The position numbers were made by a program, and so were the translations under genes. Shown in pieces: positions 20,250 through 28,679 of a stretch of DNA of 64,000 nt. Each line of letters starts with the position of its first letter. Position 1 is the first letter of the stretch. The notes under the pieces are model-generated. The model had not been told where the DNA came from and made no database searches. It worked only from the letters and a program-made list of their open reading frames with translations. The DNA is from Promicromonospora iranensis. GTDB lineage: Bacteria > Actinomycetota > Actinomycetes > Actinomycetales > Cellulomonadaceae. The stretch lies in contig NZ_JAJQMN010000001.1 of assembly GCF_028994775.1 (NCBI RefSeq), positions 186,001 to 250,000 on the forward strand. Direction: 5' to 3'.

Positions 20250-21443
20250 ATGGACGAGCTGGAGCTGGTAGGGCTGCACGAGGACGGTGAACGACTCGTC
20301 CTTGCTGCGCGCGACGGCGCCCAGAGCACCCTGCCCATCACCGATGCCCTGCGTGCCGCGATCCGAGGGGACCGCCCCCGCATGGAGTCCATCCGCGCCC
20401 GGGAGGAGTCGGCGCTGCGCCCCCGCGAGATCCAGGCGCGCCTGCGCGCCGGCGAGACCTGCGAAGCGCTGGCCGAGGCCTCGGGCCTGCCGCTCGACCA
20501 CGTGCGCCGGTTCGAGTACGCGGTGCTCTCCGAGCGGGAGCACTCGATCGCCCGGGTGCGGGCCAAGGCCGTCCTGACGGACGACGACGGCGCCACCACG
20601 CTGGGCGAGGTCGCCGACGAGCGGCTCCGCTCGCGGGGCGTGCGCCCCGCCGACGCCCGGTGGACCGCCACCCGGGAGGGCACCCACCCGTGGATCGTGC
20701 AGGTCGAGTTCGAGGCCGCAGAGCGCCCTCGCCTCGCCCGCTGGTCCCTGGAGCCGCGCGGCGGCTTCGTGACCGCGCTCGACGACGAGGCGCGCTGGCT
20801 CGGCCTCCCGGAGGACGACGGCGGCCCCTCCTTCGCGGGCGTGTCGGCCCTGCCGCCGCACCGCAGCAACCACCACCCGTCGGCGCCCGCACCGCCCGAG
20901 CAGGACGACACGGACCTGCTGCTCGACAACCTGTCGGAGCGGCGGGGACAGCGCCCTGCCCGCAGGCAGTCGCCGGACAACGATCTGCCGGACATGATGG
21001 AGCTCGACCTGGACGGCGCGGATGGTCCACCGGCCGGTGAGCCCGAGCCGGCACCCGAGGAGGCGCCCGAACCGTCGGCGTCCGTCGTCGACATCGGCGC
21101 ACGACGGGGCGGGTCCCGCCCGCGGATGCCCTCCGTCAAGGTTCCGGACTCCCCCGCTGATCTCGAGTGGGACGGACCGAGCCAGTGGGAGATCACGGCC
21201 CCCGCGACCGGCTCGGAGCAGCGGCCCGACCCCGGCTCTGCCGCCGAGGCGTCGCCCGCGGACAACCCCGCGCCTCAGCCGGCGCCCCAGGCCGACACGG
21301 AGAAGGTGCCGGAGAAGGTGCCGGAGAAGCCACCGGCCGAGCCCGCGACGCCCAAACGCCCGGCGGCGAAACGCGGCCGCAAGTCGCGCGCGCAGGTACC
21401 GAGCTGGGACGAGATCGTGTTCGGCTCCCGACCCGAGGTCTAG
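20250..21443 (+). CDS. sepH: Septation protein SepH
   Basis: The 397-residue protein matches SepH (DUF3071), which interacts with FtsZ during actinobacterial cell division. The N-terminal domain (about residues 1-180) starts MDELELVGLHEDGERLVL. It includes the helix-turn-helix-like LRPREIQARLRAGETCEALA and the region GTHPWIVQVEFEAAERPRLA. The middle is a long disordered Pro/Glu/Asp-rich linker. The end is a short conserved tail SWDEIVFGSRPE after a Lys/Arg patch. GGGAGGA lies before ATG 20250. A 14-bp minisatellite begins three bases after the stop. Confidence 0.93.
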   Translation: MDELELVGLHEDGERLVLAARDGAQSTLPITDALRAAIRGDRPRMESIRAREESALRPREIQARLRAGETCEALAEASGLPLDHVRRFEYAVLSEREHSIARVRAKAVLTDDDGATTLGEVADERLRSRGVRPADARWTATREGTHPWIVQVEFEAAERPRLARWSLEPRGGFVTALDDEARWLGLPEDDGGPSFAGVSALPPHRSNHHPSAPAPPEQDDTDLLLDNLSERRGQRPARRQSPDNDLPDMMELDLDGADGPPAGEPEPAPEEAPEPSASVVDIGARRGGSRPRMPSVKVPDSPADLEWDGPSQWEITAPATGSEQRPDPGSAAEASPADNPAPQPAPQADTEKVPEKVPEKPPAEPATPKRPAAKRGRKSRAQVPSWDEIVFGSRPEV

Positions 21444-21446
21444 CGG

Positions 21447-21572
21447 GCTCGGTCGTGCAGGCTCGGTCGTGCAGGCTCGGTCGTGCAGGCTCGGTCGTGC
21501 AGGCTCGGTCGTGCAGGCTCGGTCGTGCGGGCTCGGTCGTGCGGGCTCGGTCGTGCGGGGTCAGTCGTGCAG
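21447..21572. repeat. Nine tandem copies of a 14-bp minisatellite between convergent genes
   Basis: The unit GCTCGGTCGTGCAG repeats nine times without gaps, with the later units drifting to ...GTGCGG and the last to GGTCAGTCGTGCAG. It starts three bases after the sepH stop. The final unit contains the stop codon of the facing gene, so the repeat fills the whole junction. Confidence 0.9.
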
Positions 21573-22367
21573 GACCGCCCGTGTCACGGTCAGCGACACC
21601 CGGCACGCCAGGTCGTCGTGCCGCTGGTCGACCTCCGCCAGGACGTGCACGGCGCTGGTGCCGCCGCTGATGGGAATGTCGACGGGCCTGCCCGACGGGC
21701 CCCTGACCGGGACGCGCGGGACGTTGTCGACAACCGGCGTCAGGACGATCTCGGCCGCGGCGACGCAGGACCCGGTGGCCGCCGGGTTGTGCAGCACGGG
21801 CAGGAACGTGACGTGACCCCGCGGCGGCGGGTCTCCCGGCAGGCTGATCCGGAGCTGGGTGCAGTCGGCGGTCGGGGCGCCGGTCCCCTCCTCGGTGCGG
21901 CGCTCGCCGTCGACGTAGCAGTCGGTGAGGCCGGCGGGCGTGCTGTCGTCGGCGGGTTCCTCGGACACGGCGGCCACCCTGATGTCGCCGGTGACCGGGA
22001 TCGAGGACGCCGAGGTGTAGTACCACGTCAGGAACGTCGCGGCGGCGAGAACGGTGACCAGGCCCGCGACGGTGGATCTCGGCCGCGCGGTGAGAGTGGC
22101 GACGAACCGGCTCCACCAGCCCGGTGCGTCGTCGTCGGCCTGGTGGGTCTGGATCTCCTGGACCCCCTGCCGCACGGCGAGGCAGATGCCCACGTAGCTC
22201 AGGAGCATCGCCGCGGCGTCGATCGAGGACCGGCCCTCCGACGGTTCCAGCACGAACGCGATGACGCATACCACGCCGCCCGCGACGAAGATGGTGAGGT
22301 CTCCGCGTCGGCCGCGCGGCTTCGCGGACCGTTCGGCCGCGAGCGCCGGGTCGCCAGGTCCGGTCAC
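21561..22367 (-). CDS. Membrane protein with extracytoplasmic domain, partner of the upstream solute-binding protein
   Basis: I do not recognise the family of this 268-residue protein. It has three predicted membrane segments: FVAGGVVCVIAFVLEP, a second near AAMLLSYVGICLAV, and a third around residues 100-120 (VAGLVTVLAAATFLTWYY). About 150 mostly extracytoplasmic residues with several Cys follow. Its GTG start overlaps the stop of the solute-binding gene (GTGA), so the two are translationally coupled and may work together as a receptor or sensor. No ABC permease or ATPase lies nearby. Its stop codon falls in the minisatellite. Confidence 0.75.
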   Translation of the reverse strand: MTGPGDPALAAERSAKPRGRRGDLTIFVAGGVVCVIAFVLEPSEGRSSIDAAAMLLSYVGICLAVRQGVQEIQTHQADDDAPGWWSRFVATLTARPRSTVAGLVTVLAAATFLTWYYTSASSIPVTGDIRVAAVSEEPADDSTPAGLTDCYVDGERRTEEGTGAPTADCTQLRISLPGDPPPRGHVTFLPVLHNPAATGSCVAAAEIVLTPVVDNVPRVPVRGPSGRPVDIPISGGTSAVHVLAEVDQRHDDLACRVSLTVTRAVLHD

Positions 22368-23233
22368 GGCTCGGCTTCCGGGTCGGGGCACTCGGTGAGG
22401 TCACCGTCGTCAGGCTTGAAGTCCGCGGGGTCGAGGTAGTCAGGAAAGTTGTTCTCGAAGGTCTGTACCCACCAGCCGCTGATCAGCGCCTGCAGGATGG
22501 CGTCGTCCAGGAACTCGCACAGCTCGGCGTCGCCGTGGTCGATCCCGATGCCGTAGAGCTCGGCGTTGCCGAACTGCTCGTCGGGCAGCACCTGCAGGCC
22601 GCCGAACTCCTCGGCGTAGCCGTAGAGGAGCAGCTGGTCGGTCGAGACCGCGTCCACGGTGCCGGCCAGGAGCTTCTGGGTGCAGACGCCGAACCCTTCC
22701 TCCTGGACGGCGACGATGCCCGAGAGGTTCTCCTTCATCTGGTCCCACGACGTGCTGCTCCGAGCCGCGCAGACCTTCTTGCCCCTGAGGTCGGCGGCGG
22801 ACTCGATGCCGGAGTCCGAGCGGACCATCACACCCTGCTTGGTCTTCATGTACGGGCCGGCGAAGGAGATGTCCTCCTTGCGCTCGTCGGTGATCGAGTA
22901 GCTGCCGATGACCAGGTCCGCGCCGTCCTCGTCCTGCAGCTCCCCTTCGCGCTGCGTGGTACCGAGGTTCTGCTCGACCACGTTCAGCCCGCAGTAGCTG
23001 CCCAGCCACTGGGCGAAGTCGTAGTCGAACCCACCGCGTGTGGAGTCGGTCTTCTGGAAGTTCATCCCGGGCTGGTCGCTGTGCATCCCGATGACGACTC
23101 GTCCCTGCACGCCGAGGAGCGATGCGCACTCCTCGTGCGTCTCGGACTCGGAGGCCGGGCCGCACCCGCTCGCGAGGACGAGCGTCGCGGCGCACGAGAA
23201 CGCGATGAGGGCTCGCCTGCTGGCCGTCGCCAT
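22364..23233 (-). CDS. Extracellular solute-binding lipoprotein, polar amino-acid type (orphan)
   Basis: This 289-residue lipoprotein has a signal sequence ending in the lipobox LASGC at about residue 24. The body is a family-3 (amino-acid type) binding protein, with VVIGMHSDQPGMNF, GGFDYDFAQWL, DLVIGSYSITDERKEDISFAGPY and the domain-2 region DLRGKKVCAARSST. The family normally delivers glutamate or similar ligands to an ABC transporter, but no transporter genes adjoin it. Its only partner is the downstream membrane protein. ATG 23233 is preceded at seven bases by TAGTTT and has no Shine-Dalgarno sequence; a TTG three codons earlier is an alternative. Confidence 0.87.
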   Translation of the reverse strand: MATASRRALIAFSCAATLVLASGCGPASESETHEECASLLGVQGRVVIGMHSDQPGMNFQKTDSTRGGFDYDFAQWLGSYCGLNVVEQNLGTTQREGELQDEDGADLVIGSYSITDERKEDISFAGPYMKTKQGVMVRSDSGIESAADLRGKKVCAARSSTSWDQMKENLSGIVAVQEEGFGVCTQKLLAGTVDAVSTDQLLLYGYAEEFGGLQVLPDEQFGNAELYGIGIDHGDAELCEFLDDAILQALISGWWVQTFENNFPDYLDPADFKPDDGDLTECPDPEAEP

Positions 23234-23240
23234 GCGCGAC

Positions 23241-23246
23241 AAACTA
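23241..23246 (-). promoter_or_regulatory. Leaderless -10 box for the solute-binding lipoprotein
   Basis: TAGTTT on the minus strand ends seven bases before ATG 23233. The surrounding region is unusually AT-rich for this genome. A transcript starting at or next to the ATG would explain the missing ribosome-binding site. Confidence 0.45.
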
Positions 23247-23296
23247 TCATTTGCCGGATTTGCCCGGAAGGAAATCGCGCTTCGGGAATCCCCCGA

Positions 23297-23938
23297 TCAG
23301 CCCCAGAGCGACTCGTCCGCCGAGCGACGGCGGGCCGTCAGCGCCGTCATGCGCCGCATGTGGTGCCGGCGGCACAGCACCTCGTAGGCGACGTCGGCCG
23401 CCTCGAGCGACCCGACGTCACCGATCACCACCTGCTCGCCCTCGGTGACCATGACGCCGTCGACGGTGCGCGCGTTGTGCGTGGCGCGTGCACCGCACCA
23501 GCACAGCGACTGCACCTGGAGCACGTCGATCCGGTCGGCGAGCTCGATGAGCCGGGCCGAGCCGGGGAACAGCCGGGTGCGGAAGTCGGTGGTGATGCCG
23601 AACGCGAAGATGTCGATCTCCATCTCGTCGACGAGCCGGGCGAGCTGCTCCACCTGCTCGGGCGAGTAGAACTGCGCCTCGTCGCACACGAGGTAGTCGA
23701 CGGCCTCACCGCCGGCGAGCCGGCCGCTGATCTCGACCCAGAAGTCGGTGTCGTCGGTCACCTCGTGGGCGGCCACCTCCAGGCCCAGCCGGCTGGAGAC
23801 CCTGGCCTCCCCCGCCCGGTCACCACGACTGAAGATCAGCCCCTCGCGCCCGCGGGCGCGATAGTTGTGGTCCGTCTGGAGGGCGAGGGTGGACTTCCCG
23901 GAGTCCATGGTCCCGGAGAAGAAGACGAGCTCAGCCAC
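23297..23938 (-). CDS. tdk: Thymidine kinase
   Basis: This 213-residue salvage enzyme phosphorylates thymidine to dTMP using ATP. It has the P-loop GTMDSGKST at residues 9-17, the DEAQF motif, a lasso region with DFRTRLFPGSARL, and Cys residues (CWCGARATHNAR and CRRHH) that resemble the type-II enzyme zinc site. GTG 23938 follows GAGGAGG by five bases; a longer frame upstream runs into the repeat element. Its leader begins directly beside the third stem-loop copy. Confidence 0.95.
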   Translation of the reverse strand: MAELVFFSGTMDSGKSTLALQTDHNYRARGREGLIFSRGDRAGEARVSSRLGLEVAAHEVTDDTDFWVEISGRLAGGEAVDYLVCDEAQFYSPEQVEQLARLVDEMEIDIFAFGITTDFRTRLFPGSARLIELADRIDVLQVQSLCWCGARATHNARTVDGVMVTEGEQVVIGDVGSLEAADVAYEVLCRRHHMRRMTALTARRRSADESLWG

Positions 23939-23964
23939 GGAAGCCTCCTCGGTCTCTACTTGAG

Positions 23965-24045
23965 TCGCATGAGTCTGCGGTTTCGCTGCGGGCGCGTGCC
24001 TCGTTCCTCGGCCCACACCCTCCGCTGCGCCTCCGGCTCATGCGA
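23965..24045 (-). repeat. 81-nt stop-codon stem-loop element at the phosphodiesterase 3' end
   Basis: Read on the minus strand, the element starts TCGCATGAGCC, which includes the final bases and stop of the phosphodiesterase gene. It ends GACTCATGCGA, pairing at ten of eleven stem positions. The 59-nt loop is a diverged copy of the acnA and DUF3093 loops, again with GGCCGAGGAACGAGGCAC. The element fills most of the gap to the tdk start. Confidence 0.83.
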
Positions 24046-25231
24046 CGGCGGTCAGCAGCGGTACGAGCATCTCGTGCTGGGTCAGTGACCCGTGCACGCC
24101 CGGCAGGCCGCGCGCGGCCGCGGAGTGCACCCGTGAGTCGACGACGGTGGCAGCGCCGGTCATCGCGACCACCACGTCCCCGATCGCCGGGAGCACGTGC
24201 TCGGCGACCGGCCCGAACCAGCCGCTCGACACCGCCTCGTCCCGCAGCAGGACGACGGCGTGCTCGCCCAGCCGCTCCGCCCACCGCCGCGCGACGTCGG
24301 CCGGGTCGGCGTCCTGGTCCGCGTAGACGTGCAGGGCGCGGGGCTCGCCGCCGACCATCGCGACGCCGGGCTTGAGCGCCGGGTCGGAGGCGACGTCCCA
24401 CTGCGTGGCCAGGTCGGCCCGGATCTGGCCGTGGTCGGCGGTGATCACCACGAGGGTGCCGCGCGGGACGCTGCGCAGCAGCCGGCGCAGCTCCTGGTCG
24501 GTGGATTCCAGCGCGTCGCCCCACTGCCACGAGTCCCAGCCGTAGCCGTGCCCCGTCTTGTCGACGTCGCCCTGGTACAGGTAGACGAGACGCTGGGCCT
24601 CGCCCGGCTGCCGCAGCGCCGTCACCGTGGCGTCGACCCGCTGCTCGAACGTCTCGGCCGCGACGTAGGCCGGTCCGCGCAGCGCGGCCTGCGTCATACC
24701 GGACCCGGCGAACTTGCCCGGGCCGGGCGCCGTGACCCGCGTGCCTGCCGCGGCCAGCGTCTCGAAGACGGTGGGCTCACGCTGCAGGTCGGCGGGGTCG
24801 CCGAGCTCGCGCCACTGCACCAGGGACGCCAGGCGGCCGTTCGCCGGGTTGCGCTGGGTGTAGCCGAGCATCCCCGTGCGGCCGGGGGCGGTACCCGTGC
24901 CGAAGATGCTCAGGCCCGCCGCCGTCGTGGACGGGAAGCTCGAGGTGAGCGTGGCGGCCTGCTCGTCCCGCTCGCGCAGGAGCCCCCGCAGGAACGGGGC
25001 GTGGCCGCCGCGCTCGGCGAGATTGCGGATGCCGAGCCCGTCGACCAGGACGACGACCACGCGGTCGGCGTCGGGCAGGCCGAGGGCCGTGCGGCAGCCG
25101 GCGGCGGTGAGGCCGGTCGCGGTGGTCAGGTCGTGGCCCAGCGCGCCGGCCACGGCGGGCATCACCGCGGCGAGGCTGGTGGTGTCGTAGGACGGCGCGA
25201 CCAGGCCGTCGGGAAGGTGCGGCGCGGTCAC
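24038..25231 (-). CDS. Alkaline-phosphatase-superfamily phosphodiesterase / nucleotide pyrophosphatase
   Basis: This 397-residue metal-dependent phospho-ester hydrolase has first-metal residues in VVVLVDGLGIRNL. The nucleophile region is LTSSFPSTTAAGLSIFGTG, and further metal ligands are in GDVDKTGHGYG and VITADHGQ. The architecture fits the nucleotide pyrophosphatase/phosphodiesterase group; the substrate is unknown. No signal peptide is evident, so it may be cytoplasmic. The GTG at 25231 overlaps the stop of the DUF5998 gene (GTGA), showing coupling. The stop lies inside the stem-loop element. Confidence 0.9.
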   Translation of the reverse strand: MTAPHLPDGLVAPSYDTTSLAAVMPAVAGALGHDLTTATGLTAAGCRTALGLPDADRVVVVLVDGLGIRNLAERGGHAPFLRGLLRERDEQAATLTSSFPSTTAAGLSIFGTGTAPGRTGMLGYTQRNPANGRLASLVQWRELGDPADLQREPTVFETLAAAGTRVTAPGPGKFAGSGMTQAALRGPAYVAAETFEQRVDATVTALRQPGEAQRLVYLYQGDVDKTGHGYGWDSWQWGDALESTDQELRRLLRSVPRGTLVVITADHGQIRADLATQWDVASDPALKPGVAMVGGEPRALHVYADQDADPADVARRWAERLGEHAVVLLRDEAVSSGWFGPVAEHVLPAIGDVVVAMTGAATVVDSRVHSAAARGLPGVHGSLTQHEMLVPLLTAVA

Positions 25232-25824
25232 TTCGGCGCGGAGGTCGCCCGGGACAGGGCGCGCGCGAAGTCGACGGCGGCGCGGACCGCCGCGTCCCCC
25301 TCGGCCTCGCTGGAGACCCGTACCACCACGTCGTCGGGCGTGACCTGGCCCGTCAGTCCGTGGTCGGCGGTGCAGTTCGGGTCGACGCACGTGGCCGGCT
25401 CCAGGTCGACGCGCGACACCGCTCCCCAGCCGATCGCCAGGGTGACCTCACGCGTCGCCGCGCGCTTCGGGTACCGCTCCGGGTCCGCGATCACGTGCGT
25501 GAGCGCCACGGAGCGGATCTCGCGCACCGGCACGACCTCCGTGGTGGCCGACGCCGATCCGGGCCGCGCCGGGTCCTCCCCCGAGTGGTCGTCCACGTGC
25601 GCGGTGACCAGGCGGGTAGGAGTCAGCACCAGGACGGTGAGGTGCCTGCGCACCTCCGAGTCGAAGGTGGTCTCGGCCTGCACGAGGTGGGCCAGCACCT
25701 CCTCGTCGGCCAGCGCCACGTCGAGCACGTCCGCGACGAGCTCCGGGTAGTAGCCGGCCCGGTGCAGATGGGCGGTCAGGTCGTCACGGGCATCGGTAGG
25801 GGCATGGGGCACGGTTGGCATCAT
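25228..25824 (-). CDS. DUF5998 family protein
   Basis: This soluble 198-residue protein has recognisable stretches LHRAGYYPELVADVLDVALADE, LTPTRLVTAHVDDH and the Cys pair ATCVDPNCTADHG. It matches what I know as DUF5998, found beside a phosphodiesterase in Micrococcales. It has no known activity. The start is one of two adjacent ATGs (25824 or 25821). The gene sits between the acyltransferase-ligase upstream and the phosphodiesterase, with which it overlaps by four bases. Confidence 0.82.
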   Translation of the reverse strand: MMPTVPHAPTDARDDLTAHLHRAGYYPELVADVLDVALADEEVLAHLVQAETTFDSEVRRHLTVLVLTPTRLVTAHVDDHSGEDPARPGSASATTEVVPVREIRSVALTHVIADPERYPKRAATREVTLAIGWGAVSRVDLEPATCVDPNCTADHGLTGQVTPDDVVVRVSSEAEGDAAVRAAVDFARALSRATSAPK

Positions 25825-25907
25825 CCCATCCGGGTCGCGCTCAGGTCCACATGGTGGGGATCACCGGACCGCCCGGAAGGATCCACGACGGGATCCGCGG
25901 AGGGGCT

Positions 25908-28640
25908 TCAGCCCGGCAGCGCCCGGCGCGGGGCGTCCGTCCGGCGCTCCGCGGGCCGCAGCCGGACCGTCGCGTGCAGCACCGAGGCGCCGTGCTCGGC
26001 GACGGCCACCGGGTACAGCTCCAGGGACGCGAGCTCCGGCAGGTCCTCGGCCATGACCGAGACGCGCGCCAGCACGTCCTCGAGCGCGTCGACGTCGGCG
26101 GCGGGCGCGCCCTGGTACCCGAACAGGCGCGGGGCGGCCCGGACCCCGCGCACCATGCGCGCGACGTCGACGTCCGTGAGCGGCGGCACGCCGTGCGCCA
26201 CGTCGTCGAGGAGGTCGACGGCGTCGCCCGCCAGCCCGAACGACACGACCGGCCCGAACAGCTCGTCCTCGACCGACCGCACCACGCACGCCACCCCGGT
26301 GGGCGCCATCGCCTGCACCTCCAGCACCGGGTCGGGCGCCGGCACCAGGACCGACGCCGCGGCCAGCATGCGCTCGACGTCCTCGCGGAGGTCCTCGGCG
26401 TCGGCGATGTCGAGGCGCACGCCACCGAGGTCGGCCCGGTGCCGCAGGGCGGGCGCGGCGATCTTGAGCGCGACCGGCCAGCCCAGCTCCTCGGCGGCGG
26501 CGACCGCCTCGTCGGCCGTCCGCACGCTCCGCGACCCCCACAGCCTCAGGCCGTAGCAGGCCAGCAGCTCGGCCGCCGCGGCCTGGTCCAGGACCAGGCC
26601 GTCGCGGCGCGCCGCGTCGAGATCCTGGCCGAGCAGCGACTCGACGAGCGTGCGCGCCCGGGCGCGCGCGACGCCGTCGGACACGCCTTCCTGGAGGGCC
26701 GGGCGGACCGGCGTGCCGTGGTCCTGCGTGCGCCACTGCGCGTAGCGGACCACCTCGCCGAGCGCCCAGACGGCGTCCTCCGGCGTGGAGAAGGCGGGAA
26801 TGCGGACGTCGCCGGACGCGAGCTGGTCGGGCATGCCGTGCAGGCCGAGCGCGCTGACGACCGTCGTACGGCCCGTGCGCGCGGCCGCCTCGGCCACGGC
26901 GCGGGCTATCGCGTCGGTGCGCGGCAGCACGACCGGCACGGACACGACGACGACGGCGTCGCACGCACCGGGCGCGTAGAGGGCGTCGACGGCGGCGGCG
27001 ATCTCGTCGTCGGGCGCACCGGCGGACAGCGGCTCGGGCGGCCCGACGACGGTCAGGCCCGCCGCGGCCACCGCGTCGGCCACGAGCGCCGCCAGCGACG
27101 GCGAGCTCGCGAGGATCCCCACCCGGCCGCCGGTCGGGAGCGGCTGGTGCGCCAGCACCTGCGCGACGTCCATGAGCTGGTGCGTGTTCTCGGCGCGGAT
27201 CACGCCGGACTGCCGCAGCACCTCGTCGAGCATCCGCCGCGGGGCGCGCGTGGCCCGGACCGTGTGCCCGGGCGGCACGACGCTCCCGTGCCGGCCCGCC
27301 ACGACCACGACCACGGGCTTGACCTGCGCCAGGCGCCGGGCGATCCGCGAGAACTTGCGGGGGTTGCCGAGCGTCTCCAGGTACAGGCAGACGACGTCGG
27401 TGTGCGGGTCGTCCTGCCAGTACTGCATGACGTCGTTGCCCGACACGTCCGCCCGGTGCCCCGCCGAGACCAGGGTGGACAGCCCGAGCCCGCGGCGCTT
27501 GACGGTCTCGGAGGCGGTGACGGCCACCGGTGAGCTCTGGCTGAACAGGCCGACGCGGCCGGGCCGCGGTGCCGTGAGCGCGAGGCTCGCACGCAGGCTC
27601 GCGCCAGGCACGTTCGTGAGCAGGCCGTAGCTGGCCGGGCCCACCACCCGCATGCCCTCGGTGTGCGCGGTGCGGAGCAGCTCGCGACGGCGGGCGACGC
27701 CGTCCGGCCCCACCTCCGCCCAGCCCGCCGACAGCACGACGACGCCCCGCGCGCCCGTGCCACGCAGGCGCCGGACCGTGTCGATCACCTCGTCGGGCGG
27801 TGCGGCGACGACCGCGAGGTCCACGCTGCCGATGTCCGCCCAGGTCACGTCCTCGCCGAGCACCAGCAGCTCGGTGTCGCCGGGGTCGGCGGCGTGGGCC
27901 TCGCGCACGCGGTCGGCGAGCAGCTCGTCGACGGTGCCGCCCTGCGCGGGGCCGACCAGGAGTACCCGCCGGGCCGACAGGAGCCCCTGCATGGAGCGGG
28001 CCTCGGTACGGTGCTCGCGGTCGGCCATGACCTCACGGGACCGGTCGGTCGGGTCGAGATCGATCGAGACGGTGACGACGCCGTCGTCCAGGTGCTGCTC
28101 GACGGCGTACCCCGCCTCCCGGAACACGCCGAGCATCGCGCGGTTCTGGGGCAGCACCTCCGCGACGAACCGGTGCACGCCCCGCTCGCGCGCCGCGGCC
28201 GCGATGTGCTCCAGCAGCACCGACCCGAGGCCCTGGCCCTGGAGCGCGTCAGCGATGTTGAACGCCACCTCGGCGGTACGGCGGCCGGGCTGGTCGTCGG
28301 TCACGTCGTAGCGTGCGACCCCGACGATGTCCTCGCCGCCCGTGCCCGGCCGGACCGCGACCAGCGCCGTCCGCCCCACGTGGTCCACCGTGACGAGCTG
28401 GGTGAGCATGCGTTCGGGGATGCGCTGCAGCGCGGCGAAGAACCGGAGGTACGTCGAGCGCTCCGACTGGGCCATCTGGAAGCGCTGGAGCGCGTCGGAG
28501 TCCTCGGGGCGGATGGGCCGGACGTGCGTCGTGGAGCCGTCGCGCAGCACCACGTCGGCCTCCCACTCGACCGGATACTCCGTCGAGTACGGCAGGCGCA
28601 CCGTGCCCACCCGTCGGTCGGCCCGTTCTGGCTGGTCCAC
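25908..28640 (-). CDS. GNAT acetyltransferase fused to an ADP-forming acyl-CoA synthetase-like protein
   Basis: The 910-residue fusion starts with a GNAT domain (about residues 25-190, with the acetyl-CoA loop ADALQGQGLGSVLLEHIA). A CoA-binding Rossmann domain, a succinyl-CoA-ligase-like domain (SQSSPVAVTASETVKRRGLG) and a C-terminal ATP-grasp domain from about residue 690 (LGWPVALKIAAPALRHRADLGGV) follow. Proteins with these parts include Pat-type lysine acetyltransferases, which often keep an inactive ligase part. The GTG start has TAGCCT seven bases upstream and no Shine-Dalgarno sequence, so it is probably leaderless. It heads the DUF5998 and phosphodiesterase genes. I cannot tell whether the ligase domain is active. 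Confidence 0.92.
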   Translation of the reverse strand: MDQPERADRRVGTVRLPYSTEYPVEWEADVVLRDGSTTHVRPIRPEDSDALQRFQMAQSERSTYLRFFAALQRIPERMLTQLVTVDHVGRTALVAVRPGTGGEDIVGVARYDVTDDQPGRRTAEVAFNIADALQGQGLGSVLLEHIAAAARERGVHRFVAEVLPQNRAMLGVFREAGYAVEQHLDDGVVTVSIDLDPTDRSREVMADREHRTEARSMQGLLSARRVLLVGPAQGGTVDELLADRVREAHAADPGDTELLVLGEDVTWADIGSVDLAVVAAPPDEVIDTVRRLRGTGARGVVVLSAGWAEVGPDGVARRRELLRTAHTEGMRVVGPASYGLLTNVPGASLRASLALTAPRPGRVGLFSQSSPVAVTASETVKRRGLGLSTLVSAGHRADVSGNDVMQYWQDDPHTDVVCLYLETLGNPRKFSRIARRLAQVKPVVVVVAGRHGSVVPPGHTVRATRAPRRMLDEVLRQSGVIRAENTHQLMDVAQVLAHQPLPTGGRVGILASSPSLAALVADAVAAAGLTVVGPPEPLSAGAPDDEIAAAVDALYAPGACDAVVVVSVPVVLPRTDAIARAVAEAAARTGRTTVVSALGLHGMPDQLASGDVRIPAFSTPEDAVWALGEVVRYAQWRTQDHGTPVRPALQEGVSDGVARARARTLVESLLGQDLDAARRDGLVLDQAAAAELLACYGLRLWGSRSVRTADEAVAAAEELGWPVALKIAAPALRHRADLGGVRLDIADAEDLREDVERMLAAASVLVPAPDPVLEVQAMAPTGVACVVRSVEDELFGPVVSFGLAGDAVDLLDDVAHGVPPLTDVDVARMVRGVRAAPRLFGYQGAPAADVDALEDVLARVSVMAEDLPELASLELYPVAVAEHGASVLHATVRLRPAERRTDAPRRALPG

Positions 28641-28647
28641 GAGACCA

Positions 28648-28653
28648 AGGCTA
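28648..28653 (-). promoter_or_regulatory. Leaderless -10 box for the acetyltransferase-ligase gene
   Basis: TAGCCT on the minus strand ends seven bases before the GTG at 28640, which lacks a ribosome-binding site. Spacing and sequence match the other leaderless starts in the window. Confidence 0.45.
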
Positions 28654-28679
28654 ACGACAGGACGTCAGCGGACCAGCAC

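Noticed and set aside
21447-21572. A possible CRISPR-like array
   Set aside because: Units are contiguous 14-bp copies without spacers and there are no cas genes, so it is a minisatellite.
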